A stretch of DNA of 19,120 nucleotides, taken from assembly GCA_004802725.1 (NCBI GenBank), contig SGPM01000429.1:945-20064 (forward strand). The letters are read 5' to 3'. Below the pieces are notes generated by a model, which searched no databases, was not told the DNA's origin, and saw only the letters and a list, made by a program, of their open reading frames with translations. Below are positions 1-9,493 of the stretch, piece after piece. How positions within the stretch are numbered: position 1 is the first letter of the stretch; every line of letters starts with the position of its first letter. Position numbers and translations under genes: made by a program. This DNA is from Antrodiella citrinella. Lineage: Eukaryota > Basidiomycota > Agaricomycetes > Polyporales > Steccherinaceae.

Positions 1-327
1 TCAGNNCTACANTGTNNNNGATGNNNNANGTNNTNNNTNTNATNNATGNNCAGNTCCNNNNCNGATNACTNCGGACTAACGTGAATGCNTTGTAAAAGTT
101 GATTCGAGTCTAGACGCGTTCAGTAAAGGAAAATCGTGTACCGTATCAGAAATCCCTGCCACGTTCTCAGCTTCTGCGCTGCAACACGTGTTCAGAAAAA
201 GGTGCTTGGTTCTTTNGGCGATTGAAGCTCCGCCGATTTTTCTTTCATCAACCAAGGATTCAACATCTGGTTCACCCACCAAGCTGCAACTACATCAACA
301 GCAGTCAACGTCGAGACTCGAGACTCG
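1..327. other. Low-quality sequence with no supported gene
   Basis: The first 65 bases are mostly ambiguous. Open frames exist on both strands, but none has a recognisable motif. The plus frame used by the next gene is open from 226 (just after a TGA at 223-225) to 328. It has no ATG in that stretch, so a 5' exon of that gene could begin here. Confidence 0.4.
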
Positions 328-1028
328 ATGGCCCGTGCAGCAACAACGGGACCCTCACACGATGATACCTCTCTTCCGNCTCCAATGCTGCCCGGCGGGC
401 CAACTTCATCAGCGATGCCCGCGGTGCCAAAAGTGGACCACGATACAACAACATCGTCGTATCCGAACTCTGATGCTGCCGGGNTGGACTCTTTGGAGCC
501 CCTCGGCAGCCACTGCGAGCTCGGCGTTCTTCCGATAGACAAACTGTGTCTGTCGCAGGATCGCACGAGTNGTGTCTCNCAGGTTCACGAGAACGTCGAC
601 CAAACTAGTAGCGTCCGCACAGTCGATGCAGTGCATCGAGTCACGGTGAATCCCTCATCAGGTTTCGACAGCCTGCTCAGCTTTGGGGATTGGCTATCTG
701 GTGGAGACGCGCGAGAGGTGCAGGGCCAGATAGAGAGGCGCTACTGGAATGAGGCAACTGCGGCGAGGGGAGCTTGGATGACTCCGATCATCGCGTATGA
801 AGATCGAAAACCGTGAGCAACTTTTGGCAGTTTTTCGCTGCAACGTCAACTGAGCTTCTACTTGTTAGCTTTNACCGTGGCTTCCAGCTCAACCCAGCCA
901 TCACGTTGCTGGTCGTCATTTGTTTTATNACCCTCATACCCGTTGTCTTGTCCATCATCTGGCTTTGGATCAACTTGACGCTGTTCTTTTTGTTCTTCCT
1001 NGCACTCCTTTTTCTTCTTATGAGCTGA
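328..1028 (+). CDS. Hypothetical protein with hydrophobic C-terminal tail, two exons
   Basis: I do not recognise a family. The first frame (ATG at 328) stops at 814-816, but that TGA lies inside a GTGAGC donor at 813. Removing a 56-nt intron (813-868, donor GTGAGC, acceptor GTTAG) joins it in phase 2 to a second open frame ending in TGA at 1026-1028. The joined product would be about 214 residues. The first 160 are polar and rich in Ser, Thr, Asp and Pro. The last 45 are strongly hydrophobic, with runs such as LVVICF and WLWINLTLFFLFF, enough for one or two membrane segments next to the C-terminus. This suggests a tail-anchored or C-terminally anchored membrane protein. Several ambiguous bases fall inside the frame, and the true start may lie upstream. 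Gene reality is moderate, function unknown. Confidence 0.4.
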
Positions 1029-1125
1029 ATATTGTGTCACAACCTGAACACNGTCTTGTATCATATGTGGAGCGAAATTGAACNCTATCCTCGTCTGATA
1101 TTTCCTGCAGGCTTGCTGTTGTTGA

Positions 1126-1192
1126 GCGTGTGACGACGTGACACGCCAGCCTGTGACACGACGCGACGCGANGTACATTAATGTACATTAAT
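1126..1192. repeat. Short inverted and tandem repeats upstream of the 1254 gene
   Basis: Arms GCGTGT and ACACGC at 1126-1146 form a short inverted repeat. The 10-mer GTACATTAAT is present twice in tandem at 1173-1182 and 1183-1192. Both lie within 130 bases upstream of the ATG at 1254, so they are in promoter position. A regulatory role is inference only. Confidence 0.45.
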
Positions 1193-1253
1193 GCCNGGGT
1201 CGGGACGCGTTTTCATTTTCCTCCTCTTTTCATCTCACCCATAATCCTCCATC

Positions 1254-1889
1254 ATGCCTCGTGCTAAAAAAAATGCGCTGCGCTTACGCAGAACGCGATC
1301 CGGTAGAGAAAGCCAAGGCAGCGAAGGAAGCGAGGGCGGCGACGAAAGCACGTCAAGCACTGCTCACGCCAGAGGAGAAGGAGCAGAAGAAGGACGACGN
1401 TTTGATGCGTGCGGCTGCACGGGAAGTCAAGAAGTTCTGGGAGGAGAGTCTGAAGGAGTATCAGCCTGCAGATCCAGATCGCGGCACCTCTTTCCCTAAT
1501 GGCACGAAGGTATGCTGGTATTCTTTTCTATCGTTTCGTTCAACATCACTCACTGCAAATTTTACATAGGTAATGTTCAAAAGCGANGGTATGTGTNGCA
1601 ACTTTACACCTTGTCCTCACGTTGCTCATTATGACTTGCTCTGATAGCCAAACGCGAGTTCGGACTCAGCGACAAGGATATCGCCTCGCTCCCATTCCAG
1701 GGCTTTGCAAACTCCCGAAAGCGTGTCTACTCCGTCGAGCAGCTCAACGCTCTTGCTAAACGCAAGTTCTTGACCACCGGGATAGACTATCCGAAGCGGG
1801 TCTACCCTGAAACGCTCATGAAGTTCGTCGGAATGACCAAGACCTCCGAGAAGCTCACGGGTCTCATGGGCCGTGGAGATTCCCTATGA
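1254..1889 (+). CDS. Small basic protein with XPA-C-terminus-like motif, three exons
   Basis: Three exons can be joined: about 1254/1273-1509, 1570-1588 and 1648-1889, with introns 1510-1569 (60 nt, phase 0) and 1589-1647 (59 nt, phase 1). From the ATG at 1273 the product is about 165 residues. The N-terminal half is a charged, Lys/Glu/Ala-rich helix (KAAKEARAATKAR). The last exon reads AKREFGLSDKDIASLPF, then a basic NSRKR. This resembles the DNA-binding XPA C-terminal helix motif (K-x-[FY]-x-L-x-x-x-D-L-x-x-L) found in many small fungal proteins. A better N-terminus, MPRAKK, starts at 1254 but is one base out of frame across the A8 run at 1266-1273. Seven A residues would fuse it in frame. 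Either the run is miscounted, or translation starts at 1273. A direct role in DNA repair is not shown; only a DNA-binding-like motif is seen. Confidence 0.55.
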
Positions 1890-2070
1890 GGGTCCAATGA
1901 CNAGGTTCATCTCGTCCTGAGCCAGTCAGTAGACCTCGCATCTCATTACCATCGAAGGCAGTTGTTGATCGTACTATAGAATATCGGCAGTCACATATAT
2001 ATTGGCATCGCACCACAGTCCTTCAATAAATCCATCATCTTGCCTTGAGATCTCCCAGTACCCACAAAGC

Positions 2071-5000
2071 TTAGCTAAACCACATTCTGACCATTTCAAC
2101 CCTCAAGCTATCCAAATGTTGATCCGAGTCTCGGCGGTGAGCAGGGGTATTCCAAATTGTAATCCACATTGACTCCTCTGGAGGTGTAGTTGAGTTTGGG
2201 ATGAGTGTCGTCCCTGTTCTGAGACTAGCCTCCGGCGTTTCTTGGAATAGCAAACGAAACCGTGACAGAATGGGAGGATCCAAGGTGGTTGTCGGGTCCG
2301 TCATATGTCGTTGTAGTAGATTAATGAAAGTGATGAACTTTGACGTTCCTACAGTGTTGCACCACTGCGTGAACGTGTGGTGTCCAGTCGGGTTGTTTGC
2401 CTTATCGTCGGCGAAAAACCGACGTACTTTCTCGCTCTTGATGAAAGCGCCAGTGGTGTCCTTGAAAGCCAGCGGATACCAGAACGTGCAGGCGTACCAC
2501 AGCGTACTCGAGATCGTACATTTGGTCCAAGGAAGCGCGCCATCCACGCTTATCGCCCTCAGCTCTGTTTTATACTCCTCTGTTACTGGCTTTGCCGCAA
2601 CCACCTCTTGGTGTAGATGCCGGAGGACATAACCCAGACATATGTCCGCCAGTTGAATGTTATGGTGTGCTTTGTTTATGTACCACTTCGCGGCAGGCCC
2701 GCAACGATTGGAGTCGATGAGATAGTCATAGAAGGATGGGTGATATAGTCGTATGCGACCAGCTTCCGTGCAATATATGACACAGCTGAAATACTGGAGG
2801 GTGTGTTCACTGCCAGCGAAGTCGAAATTGATTGCTCCATCGCTGAGCAGTGCGTCGAGATCGGAAAGCTTGGGTGGTACAGGGGCAGCAAATAATGCGC
2901 CAATGACAAGCTGGAAGCTGTTGACGAAGTCATCATCCTCCCAGTCGCCAGAAACTTCGAGTGCAGTGGTGTACAAATTGTCCAAGGCCGACTGTGCGCG
3001 CAGCGGGGTAGTATCCATTTGGAGCAATCGCTCGAGGCGAGTGATAGGATCGTGGACATCAAGGAATTTGCACACCGTGGCAGCCCAAATGAACAAGCCT
3101 GCAGCGCGTTCAACGAGACCCTGAATCCTGCGTTCACCGGGCCAATCTAGGGGAAATTTCAGAGTCCTGTTCTTTTTGGCGGTACGTACGTCTTGCAGTT
3201 TCTTTTCGAAGAACAACTGCAAATCCGCATGGAGCTCTGCTGGTTCTGCGAATGCCAAGTTCGCGTCTTGGACCCTCTTGTCACTGAGGACATCTATGAT
3301 GTCCACCTCCCTACGACTGACGAGTAGGATCCGGAGGAATGCAGGAAGATCGTGTATCTGTTCTTCGATAACTTCCAACAGGCTCTGTCGTTCGTGAGAA
3401 GAGCCTAATTCGTCCAGACCGTCGATGATGACAAAAATTGGCCCCTCCGAGTCAATTTCGTCGATTGAGTTGAGTGGGGTAACCAAAAGTTCTTTGAACT
3501 GGCTGGGGAATTGAGCCTCTGTGATGCTAGGCTTGCTTTTGATGACTTTGGCAATTTCCTGCGCGATGCGAGCATCAAAGGCGCAAAGTTTTGCTGCCAA
3601 TGTCCTGATCACATGCGTAGGAGAGCTAGATTGGGGATCGAAGCGATCAAAGAATATGAAGGCACCAAGACGGCCCTGGTCGCGGAAGTGATTGGCAAGT
3701 GTGGTGGCGATGGAACTTTTCCCGCTCCCCGCGTGGCCGTTCAGTCAGAAGACATGATAATCCGTGGAAATCGTCATAGCAGTCAGGAGCGTGTTCAGAA
3801 CGAGTCCACGAGTTCCCTGTAAACAAGCCGGACGACCTGCAGTATCCATAGCAGCAGGTCGAAGAGCTTTCAAAATCTGATCAAGACCTGCGACATACAT
3901 GTGTGAGATAATTGCAGCGAAAACAATAGTACCCGTTCATACTCACGTATCTCATTCACGGTATCCATGACCTTGTATGTGGCTAAATTTCCTTGGACGG
4001 AAGTACCTTCGATACGAGCTTGCTGTAGCTCTTTGAATCGACGTATGAAATCATCGATTTTACGAGAGGTTGAATCAGAAAAGGTGCTTCGAAGTCCTCT
4101 GCCTATATACATACTATGTCAGCATACGGTGACGTTTACACAAGAATTTGATCTATACGAACGAGCAAATTCCGCTTCGCAGTATTCCTGTATGAAGGAC
4201 GCGCACTCAACAGTCTGTTTCAACGTTGCGCTGACGTACGCCAGCAGTTGGACCGTTATATCGGCTTTGCTCTTCAAGCTACTGGTAAAACGGAAGGCGT
4301 CCTCCATGGCGGACAACAGCTGTAAGAACTTCCTGTCCTGCTTAGTCTGCTTTCGGACTACCTTCAATTGCATCGAATAGAATAAGTATATGAGAAAGAC
4401 ATCAGTAAAAAGTAACTGACCACGATGACACCGGACAAAACGGTCCAGGCAAGCTCGGCAAGGGGTTGAACCTACATATCTTGGCCTTCAAGCATCTTTC
4501 GAACTATGTTGCGCAATGACTCACCTCCGATGCTTTGTCTAGGATGAACGTGAGTGGCTCTATCTTCGCAGCGATGCGTTTCAGATAGTGTACCACGTTG
4601 CCATCGCGTCGAGAATCAGGTCCTGTCGAATCCTCTGCTGATACATCGCTGGCTTCTACCTTTTTCTTTGCGGCGGAAATTGCAGCACCCGCTACAACGA
4701 CATCGTCTCCCGTGACGATAGATATAAGGATGGTCGTAGATGCAGTCTCCCCGTCTGTGGTGGGTATAGATAACGTAAAGGGGTATGGTTTATCACCGTC
4801 CGTGTCGTGGATATATTTCAATACCTCCCCAGGGACTTTCACAATACAGATCTTGAACGCTTGATCTAACGGCGAAAACGGCTGACACCAAAGTTCCATC
4901 GTAACGTACTTTTTGTCTGCAACTGATCTACACATTGATCGTAAGGAAAAGTGGCCAATTGAGATCATATAGCACTCAGCACAATATAAAAGACTCGTTC

Positions 5001-5232
5001 CATGTTGGATCTCTTGCTGACAGAGCTTTAGTCTTGTGTACTGTGCTCGCGCCATTGTCGACGATAATTTTGATGTGATATTTGTCTTGACGGGGGGGGG
5101 GGGCTCATAAAACCCTTCAAAGAGGGTATACCAGAGGCAGAGATGACTAGACTCGGATATCAGGCTAGCTTCAGCTTGAGTCGATATAATAAAAGCACAC
5201 TCACTTTTTAGTTGAAACAACGATTCGGACAT
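2071..5232 (-). pseudogene. NACHT-domain NLR-like protein with in-frame TGA before Walker A
   Basis: Five exons: 5232-4525, 4471-4421, 4361-4159, 4098-3947 and 3887-2071, with introns of 53-60 nt, all in consistent phase (977 codons including the stop). The N-terminal ~235 residues are of unknown type. Next comes a helical region typical of fungal NLR proteins (helices around ECASFIQEYC). The NACHT NTPase follows: Walker A GSGKSS at about residues 425-430 and Walker B FVIIDGLDELG at about 523-533, then LRILLVSRR and the helical NACHT-distal part (LYHPSFYDYLID). No WD40, ankyrin or TPR repeats follow, so it is shorter than many relatives. The family has a Trp immediately before LNG-x-AGSGKS; here codon 419 is TGA (3747-3745), giving HVF-stop-LNGHAGSGKS. 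No intron fits around it. Unless this is a sequencing error, the product ends just before the P-loop. Family role: self/non-self recognition and fungal cell-death signalling by NTP-driven oligomerisation. NACHT identity is firm; pseudogene status depends on one base. Confidence 0.8.
5092..5103. repeat. Poly-G run of 12 inside NLR exon 1
   Basis: Twelve consecutive G on the plus strand encode PPPP in the minus-strand NLR gene. One base more or less would break the N-terminal frame upstream of it, so the assigned start at 5232 depends on this count. Homopolymer runs of this length are prone to both slippage and sequencing error. Confidence 0.8.
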
Positions 5233-5661
5233 GATGGGGCAATGTAAGTCGTATGTGCCTCTTGCCGCTATATATGGCTTCCTATAACTATAGGCATGAG
5301 AATGGGGTTATCTGATCTGAGGCGGCATATCCTCCAGATGAACGCTCACGGTGCATTTAGTGAGCAGATCAATGAGACTCACTCGATCTCACTCGATACA
5401 CAAAGTGAGGGCGTGGACGAACCGGGACCATGAGATTGTGGATTGATCCTAACCGAAAAGCCAGACAATAGAATCCGAACAATGATACAATGTGGACGCT
5501 CTGAGTGTAGGACAGTGTGTGTCCTTGTCATATTCAGAGGCCGTTGCCAAATAACATTTGCTCGCAAGCTCCAAGCCTCTCGACATTTGTTTCCATTCAA
5601 AGTACACATGCGCAGGAATACACGCGTGATGGACTTGTCAAGATGCAACATTGCGCTGTAC
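5233..5661. other. Intergenic: NLR promoter side and esterase 3' side
   Basis: The region separates the start of the NLR gene from the end of the esterase gene, both on the minus strand. Open frames on both strands here lack motifs and overlap one another. A perfect tandem duplication of the 10-mer CTCACTCGAT lies at 5378-5397. No RNA gene is seen. Confidence 0.5.
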
Positions 5662-7031
5662 TCACTGATTCGCGCCTGCAAGAAGCCACTGGATACCGTC
5701 CCGCCAGTCTTGTTCGAACTTCTTGGCAGCCGCCAAATGAGTGAACAGCATGTGGAATCCATGTGAGACACCGGGGTATCTGTGTTAAGAAGCTGTCATC
5801 TCAATGCGCACTGAATAGTAAACTCATAATGACGGATACGCACACGTGAAGCTTAGTCTTGACGCCAGCCAGTTTCAGGACTTTCTCATAGAGTAGCCCT
5901 TCGTCCCTCAACAAATCAAGGCCGGAGATCTGGACGAGAGCTGGAGGGAGGTAGGCGTGAGAAGGGAACAGCAGGGGGGAGGCGGTTGGGTCAGTCGGGG
6001 AGTTCTTAAGGTTGAGTTCTGTTTCCCAGATGTCTTGGGCATGCTACATGCGGAATGATCTCATAGACTCACTGTACATATTGTGGAGGAAGTCGCGCGT
6101 CAGGCCCGCATACTTGGCGTTTTCTGTAGTATCCATAGACCGAAGTTCCCTTTTGTATCTGAAAAAAAACTATCAGTGAGTTCAAACAACACGAGTAAAG
6201 CATTCCATTTGACTTACTGCTCGGGTACTGCTCGGGGATCAATCACGTTGGGAATTTGGAGGATCTGGCCGGTCAGTTGTTTTCCTTGGAAGAACGGATC
6301 GTCACGAGCCAGATGCGTGAGAGTAGCACTGAGAGATCCTCCAGCTGAGTCGCCGGCGACGATGAATCCTTTGGAGATGTCACCAGCAAAAGAGGCTGCG
6401 TTGTCTGCCGTCTGTCCACAGACTGCGTGTGAGCAGTACCACTTCCAGGGCTTGAAAAATCACGTACCCATTTCAATCCTTCGAAACAATCGTTCACAGA
6501 GATGGGATGCGGGTGTTCAGGTGCGAGCCGGTACTCCACCATAGCTACCGCTATCTGGAGATCAACAGCGGCTGAGGCCATCTTGAACTCGATCATATCG
6601 GCAGAGCCGAATATATATCCTGAAGGATTTCAACACCTGTCTTATGCAGATCGCAGAATCGCAGTGAGAACTCACCGCCACCATGTATCCAATACAGAAC
6701 GGGATACGTGTTTCCCTCCGAAGAGACTGGCGTAATTGTGCGAACCAAAATGCTCGCCATATCAGCAAGATGTACGGAGTGATCCACCGTCTTGTACTTC
6801 GAAGCTAACACGGTCGGAATAAGTACGTGGCCTAGATTTAAGTGTACATGAAGACATACCGTCTGGTGCTGCTGCCCTTTGCTGCTCGCGCATCAATGGA
6901 ATGACGATGTCATTCATCACCTTCCTTCCCTCTAGAGGATCGAGAGGGAAATTGTTGGGAGGCAACTGAGCGACGAGAGCCGCGTATTCTGGATCCATCA
7001 CAGCATAGTGAGCGTAAGGTGAGTCAGACAT
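5662..7031 (-). CDS. Alpha/beta hydrolase fold-3 (HSL-type) esterase/lipase, seven exons
   Basis: Exons: 7031-6860, 6804-6676, 6619-6468, 6411-6218, 6158-6073, 6033-5844 and 5779-5662, joined in consistent phase to 346 residues, the usual family length. Family-IV hydrolase motifs are all present: oxyanion HGGG at residues 98-101 (split by intron 2), YRLAPEHPHP after it, the nucleophile motif GDSAGG with Ser173, LDLLRDEG with probable catalytic Asp284, and VSHGFH with His314. These enzymes hydrolyse short-chain carboxylic esters. There is no clear signal peptide, so it is probably intracellular. The start ATG at 7031 gives a typical N-terminus (YAALVAQLPP...DPLEGRKVMND). Intron 5 (6034-6072) is only 39 nt in this model, the least certain junction. 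The final TGA overlaps a strong donor-like GTGAGTAC, so a further 3' exon cannot be excluded. The O-methyltransferase gene lies upstream in the same orientation. Confidence 0.88.
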
Positions 7032-7542
7032 GTCGAGTTTGTGTTGTTGAATATCCCTTTGGATTGCGAGTCACAGGGTCTATATAGGATGTGCTCGCGT
7101 TTTGGAATCTGCGCAGTTTTCGTTTGGGAAGTTGTGTCGTTCTGTGGAAGACGGTGAGATTGGGGATAACGAAGGAGGCTCGGACAAGCCGCAACTCCGA
7201 GTCAGGCTGTACGAGGAGTGCGGGTGAGGATAAGCTTCGCCGAGAAGGAATAACTCCGCACTCACGTGTTAAAAAACAATATCCCTCTACCATAAATGTT
7301 TGAACGCTGACCGAGATCACGTTGAAATTCGAAGCTTGACATGCCACGTTCGAAGTTGACATGTTGACAATGACAAAATTGCAGAGCTGGCATATTCCGA
7401 ATCGGACGTTGAAACTTGAAAGCCACCAACATCCACGAGTACATTCGCGAGTCTTGATTCATACATAAAGCATCGTATCGCTCTGAGCTCTGCATCCTCA
7501 GGCTGGGAGTCTGCATTCCAACGCGCTCAAACCTTGGCCACT
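7032..7542. other. Intergenic between esterase and O-methyltransferase
   Basis: About 510 bases holding the esterase promoter and the 3' end of the O-methyltransferase gene. Near-repeats TCGAAGCTTGACATG and TCGAAGTTGACATG lie about 15 bases apart around 7330-7363. If the last O-methyltransferase exon is read one base out of the modelled phase, its frame runs on to a TGA at 7529-7527. No other gene is supported. Confidence 0.45.
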
Positions 7543-9493
7543 TCAAGATCGACTGCATTGGACATTTTGGCGATCAGCACAGGGACGCAAGATATGCATG
7601 GTCGATACATACCCTAGCGCCTTGAACTTCGACAGAGTCCGTTCGCGACTGTTATAGAGGAACTACACAGGGATGGCTTGTTCAGGATGGGTGATTCTGA
7701 CACATTAAGCGTAGCTCACCATCATCTGTAGGAACATCAGTGAATGACTCAAACATATAATATGGAGCAACACTCACAGAAATATCCAAATAGTATTGCG
7801 CCAATCGACCCTCGCCATAGTTGGGCAGCAATGGGGCAGGAGCACTCTCAATCAGTCCGTCGGCGGTGCCAGCGGGTGGCGTACTAAGATGCTGTATCAC
7901 GTAGTCCTCTGGTCGTGTTGAAATTGAGCCAACGTCGTGTAAGAAGAGCCGAACTTACGGATGACAATACGCAATGTGGGCTTCATGGATTTCTTGATGT
8001 TCGACAGCATCTTCTTACTAAGATCATCCGTCCAGTCATGTTCTGTTTTCACAAGGTTCACAAGGGTCAGAACTACGATATCACGGAAAGACACAACAGA
8101 CACGTACAACATATACTTCATTCTAGAGTCGACATGGTCAACAGAGGTGTTGGAGGAAGTGTACAGTCACTCACATAATAGATATCACATCCGGGAACGG
8201 GAGACTGATTGAGGAAGTCGATGGGTACGAACTATACTCTACTCTGCTTGACGATTTCGGAGCGTTGGCCGTCAAGTACGCCTTGGCTTGCGCCACAGTA
8301 CCCGGTTGGTCTTGTAACACGACGCGAATACCCGGATTCAGACGCGCAATGTCCAGGCTCATATACTCCAAGCCACTGCCAAGATGGCAAACAGTAGTAC
8401 CGTGAGGCAAGTCCATCCAGGGGAAGTCTGTGAAATGTTAAGTCAACGATAGAGCCAAGGGAAGATGTTCTACTTGCGCTTACTGTGGATCGTAGACTGC
8501 ACATTCAAAACGCGACCAAATCCGATCATGGCATCGTCGAAACAGCGGCCTTGTTCTGGGGATACCTTCGCGTAATAATCCCACATTGTATATCCACCAT
8601 ACCCCTTGCTGAATGCAGTATACTCTGACGAATGGGAGTGTCCTGTCACCTTGTTCATGAGGGTCTCGTATAGAAGATTTGCGCTTTGGAACTGCTCATC
8701 AGTACTAGACAAGACGCGTGAGTGTGAACGTTAGCGACGAGCACCGGCCAGCTTCAAGTTCCATTTGCGACATACCAACAGATGAGACTGGATTGACGGA
8801 TCGCATAAGGAAGCTCAGTTGGTTGTTGGCGAAAACGTCATCTTGAACTACACAAGTGGTCAGCCTGGAGTGAAGACAAACACTGAGCGGCACGCTACTT
8901 TCACGGAAGCATTGCTTTGTTGCGAGCAGACGCAACAACCTCGCGAGCTTGGTCTCGTCGATGCCACACCGACGAGCAATCTCCGAAACATGCAGACCTT
9001 GCGGATGATCCTTGAGGTGATCCGCTACTTTGGCATTCAAAACTACACCTAACGACGCTGAGGTGCAGAACTGTAAAAGTGTTGAACGCGAAATATCACT
9101 TGCTGCACTGGGCGTATTATAACTCAGTTGAGCGCTGAAAAAGTACGACTAGTTGTCAGAGAGTTGTCGAAGAATGAGTGACAATGCGATTGTACTCACC
9201 AGATACATGGCATGCTGAGGAGGAAGCACAAGAGTCGACAGCTGCGCGCACGCGCCGTTGACGGTCTCCACGGCCTTCTTGAGCTTCCTGTCCACCGCCA
9301 CGTCCGCGAGTCTGGGAATCGGGAGCTTGAGCTTGGTGTATTCTGCTTTGACGTCGTTCACGCTCAACGTAATGAGCGCGACCAGATCGTCGAGTTGAGC
9401 GAACGAGGCTTCCGTGATGATAGTACTATCGTGTGTCGGTTGAGCAAGTTCAGGACACAGACTTTCCTAACCATTGATAGACTCACTCACCAT
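7543..9493 (-). CDS. SAM-dependent O-methyltransferase (family 2), many introns, possibly decayed
   Basis: A plant/fungal O-methyltransferase, order preserved: N-terminal dimerisation helices (LKKAVETVNGACAQLSTL at 9200-9320), a winged-helix segment (HVSEIARRCGIDETKLARLL at 8900-9070), the SAM domain (VCHLGSGLEYMSLDIA at about 8370), the catalytic-His motif HDWTDDLSKK (about 8040), and a C-terminal part with PLLPNYGEGR and NSRERTLSKF. Supported exons: 9070-8899, 8847 to the 8705 region, 8704-8484, 8427-8175, 8042-7959, 7908-7778, 7725-7720 and 7662-7613. The start at 9493 and its first intron are uncertain. Oddities: motif I is HLGSGLE rather than the usual DVGGGxG. The reading frame shifts near 8231-8243, between SSSRVEY and FVPIDFLNQSP. 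The exon joining IYY to HDW cannot be placed in phase, with MKYML at 8121-8107 a good candidate. The end is short. The enzyme would methylate hydroxyls of a small molecule. Family assignment is firm; whether it is functional is doubtful. Confidence 0.78.
7720..7725 (-). other. Putative 6-nt microexon (ATGATG) of the O-methyltransferase gene
   Basis: Between the exon ending DIS at 7778 and the exon starting FLYNSRERTL at 7662, an ACAG acceptor and a GTGAGC donor bracket exactly ATGATG. Including it gives DIS-MM-FLYNSRERTL, which matches the spacing of the D-I-x-M-M-x(3)-N-x-x-ERT pattern I know from this family. Flanking introns would be 52 nt (7726-7777) and 57 nt (7663-7719), normal sizes here. 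Skipping it leaves one 115-nt intron and loses the two Met. Confidence 0.55.

Noticed and set aside
3745..3747. TGA as selenocysteine or programmed readthrough
   Set aside because: The family residue is Trp, not Cys or Sec, and no readthrough context or SECIS-like structure was recognised. Fungi of this group are not known for selenoproteins.
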